Shown here one piece after another: positions 51,751-59,831 of a stretch of DNA of 64,000 nucleotides. Location: positions 24,919 to 88,918 of the forward strand of contig CALUTJ010000009.1 of NCBI GenBank assembly GCA_944323685.1. Reading direction: 5' to 3'. The DNA is from Candidatus Gastranaerophilales bacterium. GTDB taxonomy: Bacteria > Cyanobacteriota > Vampirovibrionia > Gastranaerophilales > Gastranaerophilaceae. The notes below the pieces were generated by a model. That model did no database searches and was not told the DNA's origin. It saw nothing but the letters and a program-made list of their open reading frames with translations. Every line of letters begins with the position of its first letter. Within the stretch, counting starts at the first letter, position 1. Both the position numbers and the translations under genes were made by a program.

Positions 51751-52461
51751 ATGGCAGCTACGCTTCAAAGAGCAGCAAATAACAGCAGAATAGGCACATG
51801 TCCTCACGGGCTGCCTATGGGGGCCTGCCCTATCTGTAACGGAATGGGCGGCGGAGGCAGCGTTAAACGTGATAACAAGCCTAAAGAAATGACCTGGAAC
51901 GAATGCTATGCAATAGGACAGATGCTGAAAGCTCAGAAAGAAGCCAGATTGCATACACAGCAAATGTTTGCGGCACAGACCCTACAGGCGCATCTTGATA
52001 ATATTCAAACCCAAATTAATGCAATGAAACTGGCAATACTCAATTCTTCCCTGCCAAAACCCCTTGCAAAAATAGCGGTTGTAATGCTTGATGCTGTTGT
52101 TGCCCCTCTTGCTAAAGCGGTGCAGACAATAAACAATACAATACAAAATTTCGCCGGTAATGTTTTAAAAACAGCAGATGCATTAAAACAAAAAATCGTA
52201 GATATTGCCGATAAATTAACGGCAATGCTTGGTGAAGCAAAGGCCGCGCTTGAAAAGAAAATTTCCGACAAATTAAAAGACATTAAGAAAAAAATATTCA
52301 CTCTGTTTGGCATTGCTGAAGCTGAAAATGAAGAGGATGAAGAAGTAAAAAGAATTGAAGAGCAAAAATTGATTCACGAAGAAAATACAACAAAAGAAAC
52401 TCTGTTTCAGACAAAACAAAACCCAACCCCATTCACCGAACAACAAGAAAGCGAAGACTAA
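51751..52461 (+). CDS. Orphan protein with CPHGxPxGxCPxC motif
   Basis: A 236-residue protein. Near the N-terminus lies TCPHGLPMGACPICNGMGGG (about residues 14-33), a Cys/His cluster that looks like a small zinc knuckle, followed by WNECYAIGQMLKAQKEARLH. The middle (about 75-190) is a long amphipathic helical region with Ala-rich stretches, and the tail is highly charged. No family with known function is recognised. It is the first of three genes with gaps of three and 12 bases, so an operon is certain. The riboswitch-like leader upstream suggests regulation of all three. Confidence 0.75.
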   Translation: MAATLQRAANNSRIGTCPHGLPMGACPICNGMGGGGSVKRDNKPKEMTWNECYAIGQMLKAQKEARLHTQQMFAAQTLQAHLDNIQTQINAMKLAILNSSLPKPLAKIAVVMLDAVVAPLAKAVQTINNTIQNFAGNVLKTADALKQKIVDIADKLTAMLGEAKAALEKKISDKLKDIKKKIFTLFGIAEAENEEDEEVKRIEEQKLIHEENTTKETLFQTKQNPTPFTEQQESED

Positions 52462-52464
52462 TTA

Positions 52465-54021
52465 ATGAGCTATATAAAACCATATCAGGATTTAGAAACC
52501 CAAAAACAATACAGAAACCATACCCAGACACAAAAAAAGAATATATCCGAATTAAAAGAAGGTGTGGTTGTGAATAACCTCATCAAAGACAGAGATATGT
52601 TCTCCGCCTCACTAACAGCTGATATTGATAATATGTATGACAATCTGGTTATTCCTGATAAAACCGTAAAACCGGAAACTTTTGACCTGAAAGACAAAAA
52701 AAATAATCAGGAAAAATCTTTGCAGCGTTCTTTAGCTCCTCTTCTTGCAACGACTGTAGGGGTGTTCGGTTTGCTTGCCGGCTCTATGTTTGCATTGAGA
52801 AAATCAGCAGAAATTAAAAAGAATCTTAAACCGTGGCAAACATTGCAAGAGGTTACAAAACACGTTTCCGTAAATGATGAGCCTCATCTGGCAATGCTTT
52901 TGATGATACGCGACCCGAATTACAGAAACGTTATGGGTGCGTTAGGTGTGTTTGTATTGAGTTCAATCGGTTTTGTTGCCAAAAATTTTGTCGACGGAGT
53001 AAAAGAAATCTGGGTCAGAAAAAAACAGGCTGATGTGCAAAAAAACTTGCAGGAACAGCTTATAGAAGTAGAAACAAAAAGTTTCTCCGGCAAAATGCAA
53101 ATTTTAAGAAATATGCTTGCCGAAAAAGCTAAAGAGCTTAACTCGCTGCTGCATAAAAACAATGTCGGTAATGAAAACACAACTTTTAAAAAATTTATAT
53201 CTTTTAAAAATTCTCAAACCGCTTCCGCAGACGGAATTGCTAAAGAAAAAAGAAATACGCTCCTTGCGGCAGCAGGTGTGGGCTTGAGCAGTGCGGCTGT
53301 TGCCCTGCTCGGCTTTCTTGCAATGAAAAATCTCCACGTTGCCGCAAAAACCTGTGAGGATATTGCATCGACAACGTTAAAAGAATTCGGACAAAGTATT
53401 TCAAAAATAGAAAACCCTTCTCAAGGGATTCTTGAAAAACTTAAAAACAGAATAGTATCTCTTAATCTTAATAAAAATGAGCTTGATGACTTTTTTAAAA
53501 ACCTTAAAAATCTGCCTGAGGGCGAATATACAACAATAAACGGCGATACCTTTAAAAGTTACAAAGAATATGTAATAAGAGAAGTTGAAAAATTAACGGA
53601 TGAAGGTGCCGAAGCTATTGCAGGCAAACCGTCAAACAAACCGGTGCTATTCTCTTATACAGGTGATTTATGCTCTCATTTGTACAACATGATTGTTAAT
53701 CCTCACAGTCCGCTGTTAAAAATGGTATTCGGCGGAATGGCGGCCGTGACAACGGTAGGGTATGTCGGAGCAAAAACAGTAGAAGCTGTTAAAGAAGCTG
53801 AAGTTATAAAAGAAAATGCAAAAACCGAGCTTGACCTGCAAAAACGTCTTGTAAGCGTTGAACTCAAAAATTTTGAAACGAAAAAACGCAGCGTCATTGA
53901 ACCTTTAATGGACGAATTTCGCGTTCAGGCAATGAACGGTAAAGATAAAGCGGAACTTAAAACAAGAGCCGAAAATATCCTGTACGAAATCAAAAACGGC
54001 CCGCCGTTTGTATATTCATAA
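52465..54021 (+). CDS. Orphan membrane protein with two similar halves
   Basis: A 518-residue protein with about four hydrophobic helices (about 91-110, 155-173, 268-288 and 420-440), each followed by a charged helical stretch. Segments after helices two and four resemble one another (FVDGVKEIWVRKKQADVQKN against TVEAVKEAEVIKENAKTELD; LIEVETKSF against LVSVELKNF), suggesting internal duplication. No known domain is recognised. It starts three bases after the first orphan gene and is followed by a third, so the three products likely act together, with this one anchoring them to the membrane. Confidence 0.75.
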   Translation: MSYIKPYQDLETQKQYRNHTQTQKKNISELKEGVVVNNLIKDRDMFSASLTADIDNMYDNLVIPDKTVKPETFDLKDKKNNQEKSLQRSLAPLLATTVGVFGLLAGSMFALRKSAEIKKNLKPWQTLQEVTKHVSVNDEPHLAMLLMIRDPNYRNVMGALGVFVLSSIGFVAKNFVDGVKEIWVRKKQADVQKNLQEQLIEVETKSFSGKMQILRNMLAEKAKELNSLLHKNNVGNENTTFKKFISFKNSQTASADGIAKEKRNTLLAAAGVGLSSAAVALLGFLAMKNLHVAAKTCEDIASTTLKEFGQSISKIENPSQGILEKLKNRIVSLNLNKNELDDFFKNLKNLPEGEYTTINGDTFKSYKEYVIREVEKLTDEGAEAIAGKPSNKPVLFSYTGDLCSHLYNMIVNPHSPLLKMVFGGMAAVTTVGYVGAKTVEAVKEAEVIKENAKTELDLQKRLVSVELKNFETKKRSVIEPLMDEFRVQAMNGKDKAELKTRAENILYEIKNGPPFVYS

Positions 54022-54033
54022 GGAGAGTAAAAT

Positions 54034-54594
54034 ATGCATATACAACCTGTTGTTTTTCAAAAGTTTTATACAAGCTCTACAGCTCCTATAGATACCGCGC
54101 CACATGAGCCTTGTGAGATGGTGCGGGCTTTTGCAAAATCTTTTGTTTTGCCGGATGAAAAAGTGAATCATGCATTATTTGACGAAAAACTGGCTAAAAC
54201 AATTGCCTCATATAAGGAGCAAGCAGTAGTACCGGTTGTTGATATGCTTAAAAATACCGACAATGAAAAGGATATAACGGCAGGATTGTTTCTTCTAAAC
54301 AGGATAATCGACGCCGGTGCAAAAAATGTCGGAGATACTTATCCTGTTATCTCGAGGTTTAATTATTCAAAATCGCATAACGTGCAGGTAATGCTTGCCG
54401 GAATTTATCGCAAAACTCTTGTGCCTGATGCTTTCGGCCCTTTGATGACAATGTTTTGGAAAAATTCACAAAACCCTGTTCAAATACCTTTTGACCCTAA
54501 TGAAGAAGTAGGCGGAGCAATACTTGAATATTTGCGCAATAAAAATGCATCTGAAGCATACGCGGCGGTCTTACCCGTAGAAAATTCGAATTAA
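54034..54594 (+). CDS. Orphan helical protein, third gene of the operon
   Basis: A 186-residue soluble protein with predicted helical repeats in the middle (VVPVVDMLKNTDNEKDITAG, LFLLNRIIDAGAKNVGDTYP), which recall HEAT/ARM-like repeats, often protein-binding. It opens MHIQPVVFQKFYTSS. AAGGAG precedes the ATG. It ends the three-gene operon. No function is recognised. Confidence 0.72.
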   Translation: MHIQPVVFQKFYTSSTAPIDTAPHEPCEMVRAFAKSFVLPDEKVNHALFDEKLAKTIASYKEQAVVPVVDMLKNTDNEKDITAGLFLLNRIIDAGAKNVGDTYPVISRFNYSKSHNVQVMLAGIYRKTLVPDAFGPLMTMFWKNSQNPVQIPFDPNEEVGGAILEYLRNKNASEAYAAVLPVENSN

Positions 54595-54727
54595 ACAAGA
54601 AGTGACATTATAATACGTTTTTTAGTTTGTAACATAATATCTTAACAACTGAACAAATTGACGGTTTTTTCGTTATATAATATGTGTACTAATATTATTT
54701 ATTACGTGTGAGAAGGAGAAATTATTA

Positions 54728-55213
54728 ATGAAAAAATTATTTGCTACACTGGCTGTTTTCATAATGACAGGTGTATGTCTTGTCGCTAATGCGGCAACAA
54801 CTACGCCTGAGCAGGTTCTTGCTTTTTTTAACAAATATGTTGATGCTGCAAACACCTACAGCGAAACTATTACAGATTACTATTCACCAAATGCCAGAAT
54901 CATAAGAGTAGTTATGAAACCTGACGGAACAACAGCAACTGTTACTGCAAATACAAAACAGTATTTCAATCAGATGAGATTAGGTGCCAACCTCGCAAAG
55001 ATTAACCGGTACAAAAATTATTACACTCAAAGAAAAATCACAAAACAGGGCGGTGATTTTAAAATTACCTGCTTAAGACAACCTTCTACAAGTGATTATA
55101 AAATCCCTGCGCATTTTGTTATAGGCCTTGATGCAAACGGTAACTTGAAAATTAAAGAAGAAATGATGTATACAAAACAACAAAAATTCTTAAAATACGC
55201 CGATAAAAAATAA
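54728..55213 (+). CDS. Secreted NTF2-like protein
   Basis: A 161-residue protein with a clear signal peptide (MKKLFATLAVFIMTGVCLVA, cleavage probably after NANA-type ending ANA at about 23). The mature part has a cone-like alpha+beta pattern (VLAFFNKYVDAANTYSETI, YYSPNARIIRVVMK, HFVIGLDANGNLKI) suggestive of an NTF2/SnoaL-like fold, often ligand-binding or enzymatic. AAGGAG precedes the ATG, and a TTGACG box with TATAAT lies in the leader. The stop directly abuts the stop of the convergent ABC gene. Fold call is tentative. Confidence 0.75.
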   Translation: MKKLFATLAVFIMTGVCLVANAATTTPEQVLAFFNKYVDAANTYSETITDYYSPNARIIRVVMKPDGTTATVTANTKQYFNQMRLGANLAKINRYKNYYTQRKITKQGGDFKITCLRQPSTSDYKIPAHFVIGLDANGNLKIKEEMMYTKQQKFLKYADKK

Positions 55214-56173
55214 TCAAGGGTAAAGAATACAACGTACATAATGAGAGTCTGAAATTTTAATAATTTCAGGCTCTTTTTGCGAGCAAACCTCTTTTGCGAA
55301 AGGGCAGCGGGTATGGAAGCGGCAGCCTTTTGGCGGATTTTTAGGTGACGGAAGTTCCCCTTCCAGTTTTATTTTGTCCTGCTCTTTTTTTCTTATGGAC
55401 GGAACTGCGCTTATCAGTGCCTGAGTGTACGGGTGTAGCGGCTTTTCAAAAAGAGATTGGGATTCTGCCAGTTCGACAATATCACCGAGGTACATAACGG
55501 CAATTCTGTCGCAGAGATATTTTACAACCCCCAGATCATGTGAAATAAAAAGTATGGTAAGGTTGAGTTTTTCTTTTAAATCTTTCAAAAGAGTTATTAT
55601 TTGAGCCTGAATACTTACATCAAGGGCAGAAACAGGTTCGTCCGCAACAAGAAAATCCGGTTTTAAAATCAGTGCGCGTGCGATTGCTATCCTCTGCCTT
55701 TGTCCGCCTGAAAATTCATGCGGATACCGTTTTAAATCTTCAACACTCAAACCTGTTAATTCAATAATTTCATGTATTCTTGTTTCTATTTCTTTTTTAT
55801 CTCTAATCCCGTGTACAACAAGCGGTTCTCTTAGAATTTTGTATATTGTCATTCTCGGGTCAAGACTGGAGTAAGGGTTTTGAAAAATCATCTGTGATTT
55901 TTTTCGAAAATCCTTAAGCTCTCTGCTTTTTAACTCTAAAACATTTTTTCCTTCAAAATTAATCTCTCCGGAAGGGTTAATAAGTTTTAAAACAGATTTA
56001 CCCAGCGTAGATTTTCCGCATCCTGATTCTCCGACAAGACCGAGGATTTCTCCTTTTTTTATTTCAAGATTTATGTTATTTAAGGCATGAAGGTATTCTT
56101 TTTTTGCGCTCCAGCTCCCCGTAAAAATCGGGTAATACATATTAAGATTTTTTATATCAACAAGTGTTTGCAT
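55214..56173 (-). CDS. Oligopeptide/dipeptide ABC transporter ATPase, OppF/DppF type
   Basis: A 319-residue ATPase: Walker A GLVGESGCGKST, Q-loop, signature SGGQRQRIAIARAL, Walker B DFLVADEPVSALD, and the C-terminal oligopeptide-transporter extension with CRFHTRCPFAKEVC (a cysteine cluster seen in OppF/DppD proteins, which can bind an Fe-S cluster). It would power peptide or nickel import together with OppD and permeases, none of which are in the window, so it is an orphan here. ATG 56173 starts the gene. The stop is directly back-to-back with that of the convergent secreted-protein gene. Confidence 0.9.
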   Translation of the reverse strand: MQTLVDIKNLNMYYPIFTGSWSAKKEYLHALNNINLEIKKGEILGLVGESGCGKSTLGKSVLKLINPSGEINFEGKNVLELKSRELKDFRKKSQMIFQNPYSSLDPRMTIYKILREPLVVHGIRDKKEIETRIHEIIELTGLSVEDLKRYPHEFSGGQRQRIAIARALILKPDFLVADEPVSALDVSIQAQIITLLKDLKEKLNLTILFISHDLGVVKYLCDRIAVMYLGDIVELAESQSLFEKPLHPYTQALISAVPSIRKKEQDKIKLEGELPSPKNPPKGCRFHTRCPFAKEVCSQKEPEIIKISDSHYVRCILYP

Positions 56174-56228
56174 AAAAATATTATAGCCGTTTATCTGGTG
56201 ATTGCATATAAGTCTTTTAACCGTATTT

Positions 56229-58259
56229 TTAGTATACGTTCAAATAGACCCAGTAGCTTCTGAATACTTTTTTAATGTATTCAGCGGTTTCGGGATAGGG
56301 AATATTTTCCACAAATTCATCAAAATTTTTGTAAGTCAGGTTATCTTTCCATTGCTGTACTGCGTTAGGCCCGCCGTTGTAAGAGGCAACCACAAGCAAA
56401 TCATCATTGTGCAAAGTTGTTTTTACATAGTTTAAATACGCACAACCTATGTTTATATTTGTTTTTGCTGAATAAAGAGAACTTGTTCCGCTATAGGGTA
56501 TGCCTTTTTGATTTGCAACATATCTTGCTGTAGAAGGCATAATTTGCATCAAGCCTGCGGCTCCGGCAATGCTTTTGGCATTTTTGTTAAAGTAGCTTTC
56601 TTCTCTTATTATTGCGGTAACAAGATACGGGTCTAATCTGTAAAATCTGGTTGTTTTATTAATTGTATCCTGATAATGCAGTTGATAGGCCAGCTTGTAG
56701 AGGCTGTCTTCAAAATCAGGTTTTTGCTCAAGCGAATCTATGTAATCTCTCGCAAGTACAGCAGAGGTTGCGTATTCACCTTCTTTGTATTTAATCCAGC
56801 TTAGCAGCGCTTTGTTATTTTCGTCAATTTCCTGTATAAGTTTAAAATCATTCAGTTTTATAATTGTATCAACAACGCTCAGGTTGTCATCCGTTACTTT
56901 GGTATATTTTACGGGAAATTCTATATAAGCTGATTTTTCGGGCAGTCTGTGAGTAGTTCGTGTTTTCCAGTCGGATTGTCCATATCCTGTTGACTTACTT
57001 GCCCTATAAGCATAATAGCTGTCAGGGTATTTTTCTGTAACTCTTTGATACAATGCTTTTGCATCACTTTTGCGTCCTTCTTTTGATGCGATTTTTGCAG
57101 TCCAGAACATAACTCTGGGTGCAGATATTGTGTTGGGGTAATCTCGCATATGGATATTTCCGAGCATTTTAGCTTCCTGAAAATCTCCTTTTTGATAAGC
57201 TTCCCAGAACAAATTCGCAACCGCATCAGCCGCGTATTGCCCGTTGCCGTATTGTGTAAAAATTTGCCGGTATAAACGGCTTTTTTCTTCACCGTTTACA
57301 AGCCTTGCCAGCCTGTAGAGTATAAAATCTTCTCCTGCGGCTCTGTTTGCTTGAGCCAGTGCCAATGCCTTATACCAGCCGTCTTTCATTCCCAAAGGAC
57401 TCAGTGAAGCGTAGTTTTCCAGCACGAGGGTAAGGTCGTCAGGTTTCATAAGTTTTGAGTACAGAGGATAATTAATTTCAAAAATTTCTCTGGCTTTAAC
57501 GTATTGTGCACGTTTTGTGTATAATATGCTCAAATAGCCCCATGCAAGCTTCATATCAGACAAATTAAAATTGTTAAACGCACGCTGATACTGTCCGAGT
57601 TTAAAGCAGGTCTGGCCTATCAAAAAGTACTCGTAAGGAGTAATCGGCAGATTTAAAGCAGCTATTTCGTTTATGCAATCAGTAGCATAACGCCCGTCAG
57701 GAGTTGTTGCCAGGTATTGCACAAAAAATTCTTTGGCTTTTAATTTTTTGGTTAAAACATCTTTTTCGTTGCCGTTATTTTTAATTTTTTCTTTTTGTAT
57801 TAATCCCAGATAATAATCGGCGGCTTTTGCATAATCACTGTCTTTAAAACTTTTTTTTATGTCGTTAAAAGTTTTTTCGGCTTTATTGTAATCTTTTTCT
57901 TTGAAAAAGTTTTGTGCCAGTGAATAGTAGGCTTTTTCTATAAATATGGACTCAGGGTATTTTTCAATAAACATACGGTACTTTTTTGACGCTGTTTGAG
58001 AATCATTCAGTTTGTCGGCGCTTATAGCCTGACGCAGTAGAGCAATTTCATATATACCGGAGGTTTTGGATACATTCGAAAAATTAAAATATGCATTTTC
58101 ATAATCTTCAAGTTTAAGATATTGAAGCCCCTGATTGTATGCTTTCAGGTCTTTTTCAGAAACTCTTGTCATCTTAAAAACATTTGTGAGTACTATCAAA
58201 ATCAGTATCGCAAAAGCCGAGGCTATGATTATAAATTTAAGCTTTTTTTTCCAGTCCAA
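56229..58259 (-). CDS. slt: Soluble lytic transglycosylase with TPR superhelix
   Basis: A 676-residue protein with one N-terminal membrane anchor (about 8-28), a long region of TPR-like helical repeats (about 35-500; for example YEKGEYATSAVLARDYIDSL), and a C-terminal SLT domain (about 535-665). The catalytic Glu554 lies in IIREESYF, and GAAGLMQIMPSTA and VASYNGGPNAV complete the motif set. It resembles Slt70-type exolytic enzymes, which turn over peptidoglycan from the periplasm. It is about 55 bases upstream of the ABC gene on the same strand. The N-terminal repeats probably form a ring that threads glycan strands. Confidence 0.92.
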   Translation of the reverse strand: MDWKKKLKFIIIASAFAILILIVLTNVFKMTRVSEKDLKAYNQGLQYLKLEDYENAYFNFSNVSKTSGIYEIALLRQAISADKLNDSQTASKKYRMFIEKYPESIFIEKAYYSLAQNFFKEKDYNKAEKTFNDIKKSFKDSDYAKAADYYLGLIQKEKIKNNGNEKDVLTKKLKAKEFFVQYLATTPDGRYATDCINEIAALNLPITPYEYFLIGQTCFKLGQYQRAFNNFNLSDMKLAWGYLSILYTKRAQYVKAREIFEINYPLYSKLMKPDDLTLVLENYASLSPLGMKDGWYKALALAQANRAAGEDFILYRLARLVNGEEKSRLYRQIFTQYGNGQYAADAVANLFWEAYQKGDFQEAKMLGNIHMRDYPNTISAPRVMFWTAKIASKEGRKSDAKALYQRVTEKYPDSYYAYRASKSTGYGQSDWKTRTTHRLPEKSAYIEFPVKYTKVTDDNLSVVDTIIKLNDFKLIQEIDENNKALLSWIKYKEGEYATSAVLARDYIDSLEQKPDFEDSLYKLAYQLHYQDTINKTTRFYRLDPYLVTAIIREESYFNKNAKSIAGAAGLMQIMPSTARYVANQKGIPYSGTSSLYSAKTNINIGCAYLNYVKTTLHNDDLLVVASYNGGPNAVQQWKDNLTYKNFDEFVENIPYPETAEYIKKVFRSYWVYLNVY

Positions 58260-58423
58260 TTTTTCCCGTTCCCTTGATTATTTATATTTTAATTTTGAAA
58301 AAAGTTTTAAGTATTCCTCTGATTGGTATAAGAGAGTAAGGTTATTTATCAATAAATATAGCATATATAAAGCGTAGTTGTTAATGCCGCAGAGTGAAAT
58401 GTTTACAAAGAGAGGGAGAGAAT

Positions 58424-58591
58424 ATGCACATTTATTCAACCGAAGAGTTTGAAAAAAAACAAAATGAGTTTATAAAAGCCAACATATATAAACCTGTTAT
58501 GCTGCGGCAGTATTTGCCCAAAACAAGGGTTATAAAAAATTATATTTATTATGACACCCCGTGCAGGATTGGCTTTAACGAAGCGCAATAA
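58424..58591 (+). CDS. Small uncharacterised protein, 55 residues
   Basis: Starts at ATG 58424 with a strong GGGAG eight bases upstream; an earlier in-frame start at 58394 lacks one. The protein (MHIYSTEEFEKKQNEFIKA, ending RIGFNEAQ) is soluble, basic and rich in Tyr, and has one Cys. No family is recognised. It is divergent from the transglycosylase and precedes the Bax-inhibitor gene, from which it is separated by a promoter, so it may be expressed alone. Confidence 0.6.
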   Translation: MHIYSTEEFEKKQNEFIKANIYKPVMLRQYLPKTRVIKNYIYYDTPCRIGFNEAQ

Positions 58592-58611
58592 TTCTTGATA
58601 ATATGTATCAA

Positions 58612-58640
58612 TTGCTATTTGTTAAAAAATATGCTATTGA
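58612..58640 (+). promoter_or_regulatory. Promoter of the Bax-inhibitor-1 gene
   Basis: TTGCTA and TATTGA lie exactly 17 bases apart, about 25 bases before the ribosome-binding site of the gene at 58666. Confidence 0.45.
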
Positions 58641-58665
58641 ATAAGTATGAAACGGAGGTTTATAT

Positions 58666-59406
58666 ATGTTTAAAAGTACTAATCCCGTGTTATCAAGAAT
58701 GGATAACAGCGATATACCGATGTTAGATTCCGCACCTATGACGGTTAACGGAACAATCGGAAAAACCATTGCACTGATTTTAATTGCACTGGTGGCGGCT
58801 GCCGCAGTTGTGTACGAAGCCCTTATGGGTTATACCGATAAAATGCTTATGGTTATGGGCATTGCGTTTTTTGTGAGCTTGATAGTGGGGCTGACAACCT
58901 GCTTTGTCCCTAAACTTGCAAAATTTCTTTCACCTGTATACGCGTTTGCTGAGGGTGCATTGTTAGGCGGGTTGTCAATAATTCTCGAAGCACAATTTCC
59001 CGGTATTGCAATTCAGGCTATTTCAGGAACATTTTTGGTTTTCTTGATTATGTTAGCTTTGTACAGAGCAAGGATAATTAAAGCCACAAAAAAATTCACA
59101 TCTGTACTCATGAGTGCGCTAATCACGATATTAATTCTGTATGTTGTTGATTTAATCGGTGGTTTTTTTAATTTTTCAATCCCGTTTGTATCTGGCAGCG
59201 GGCCTATGGCGCTTGTGTTTAGCGGAATAGTCGTGCTGATTGCTGCATTATGTCTTATAATGGACTTTGATTTTATAGAAAAAGGTGCTCAAAATCTTTT
59301 GCCAAAAGATTTTGAATGGTACGCAGCTTTCGGACTTACGTTGACACTGGTCTGGCTGTATACGGAGATATTAAGATTTCTTGCCATATTCAGAGGCGAT
59401 GATTAA
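58666..59406 (+). CDS. Bax inhibitor-1/YccA family membrane protein
   Basis: A 246-residue protein with seven hydrophobic helices and the YccA-like opening FKSTNPVLSRM plus internal AEGALLGGLSIILE and the C-terminal acidic DFDFIEKGAQNLLPKDFEWY, which holds the conserved Asp pair of the proton/calcium gate in this family. Bacterial members form pH-sensitive leak channels or modulate membrane proteases such as FtsH. AACGGAGG lies before ATG 58666. The stop is followed after four bases by dispersed repeat copy 3. Family firm; physiological role uncertain. Confidence 0.92.
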   Translation: MFKSTNPVLSRMDNSDIPMLDSAPMTVNGTIGKTIALILIALVAAAAVVYEALMGYTDKMLMVMGIAFFVSLIVGLTTCFVPKLAKFLSPVYAFAEGALLGGLSIILEAQFPGIAIQAISGTFLVFLIMLALYRARIIKATKKFTSVLMSALITILILYVVDLIGGFFNFSIPFVSGSGPMALVFSGIVVLIAALCLIMDFDFIEKGAQNLLPKDFEWYAAFGLTLTLVWLYTEILRFLAIFRGDD

Positions 59407-59409
59407 TAT

Positions 59410-59586
59410 TGTCCGAGAAAAATTCGTGATAAGAAGCAAAGCGACGTGAACGAATTTTGGGAGTGACACATTGTTTACATAGTGAAGCCATTTTTCAGGC
59501 TTCACCACAGTTCAGCCGAAAAAGAAGGCAAAGGTGAGCAGTGACGGCTCGAATGCTCGAGGCGGCAACTGCGACACTAGATTAGA
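59410..59586 (-). repeat. Dispersed 177-bp element, copy 3 (inverted)
   Basis: In reverse orientation to the copies at 9456 and 30295 and again exactly 177 bp long; about 5 differences from copy 1. It starts only four bases after the Bax-inhibitor stop codon. Together with the next repeat it fills most of the 425-bp gene-free stretch 59407-59831. Confidence 0.9.
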
Positions 59587-59594
59587 TAATTAAC

Positions 59595-59760
59595 TGTCAT
59601 TCTGAAGCATCCGTTGTTGCAGGTTTGCGATGATTGTGTGTGTTCAGAATCTTACCGGCTGGGCGTGGAATTACTTGGCTGGTAATGTGTATTGTCGACC
59701 CTCACCTGCCGCCGTAATTCGCTTACGCTCATACGGCTGCTTTCCTCTCCCGCCGGAGAG
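59595..59760 (-). repeat. Dispersed element family 2, copy B (about 166 bp)
   Basis: Reverse-complement match to 37246-37409. The plus-strand segment GGTTTGCGATGATTGTGTGT and the next 11 bases (59622-59652) also occur exactly inside the 5' part of the autotransporter gene (63426-63456). The two lie in the same orientation on either side of most of that gene. Confidence 0.82.
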
Positions 59761-59794
59761 GAATGATTTTGCGTCATTCTGAGGCGTTAGCAAC

Positions 59795-59820
59795 GTAGGT
59801 TGGGCATACTTGCCCAACAC
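59795..59820 (+). repeat. TTGGGCA/TGCCCAA hairpin unit, 3' side of the autotransporter
   Basis: GTAGG-TTGGGCA-TACT-TGCCCAA-CAC: a 7-bp stem with a short loop, 12 bases beyond the autotransporter stop. It could act as a weak terminator, but the same unit, inverted, lies within and upstream of the gene (63391, 63582). Confidence 0.7.
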
Positions 59821-59831
59821 TACATAATTTC

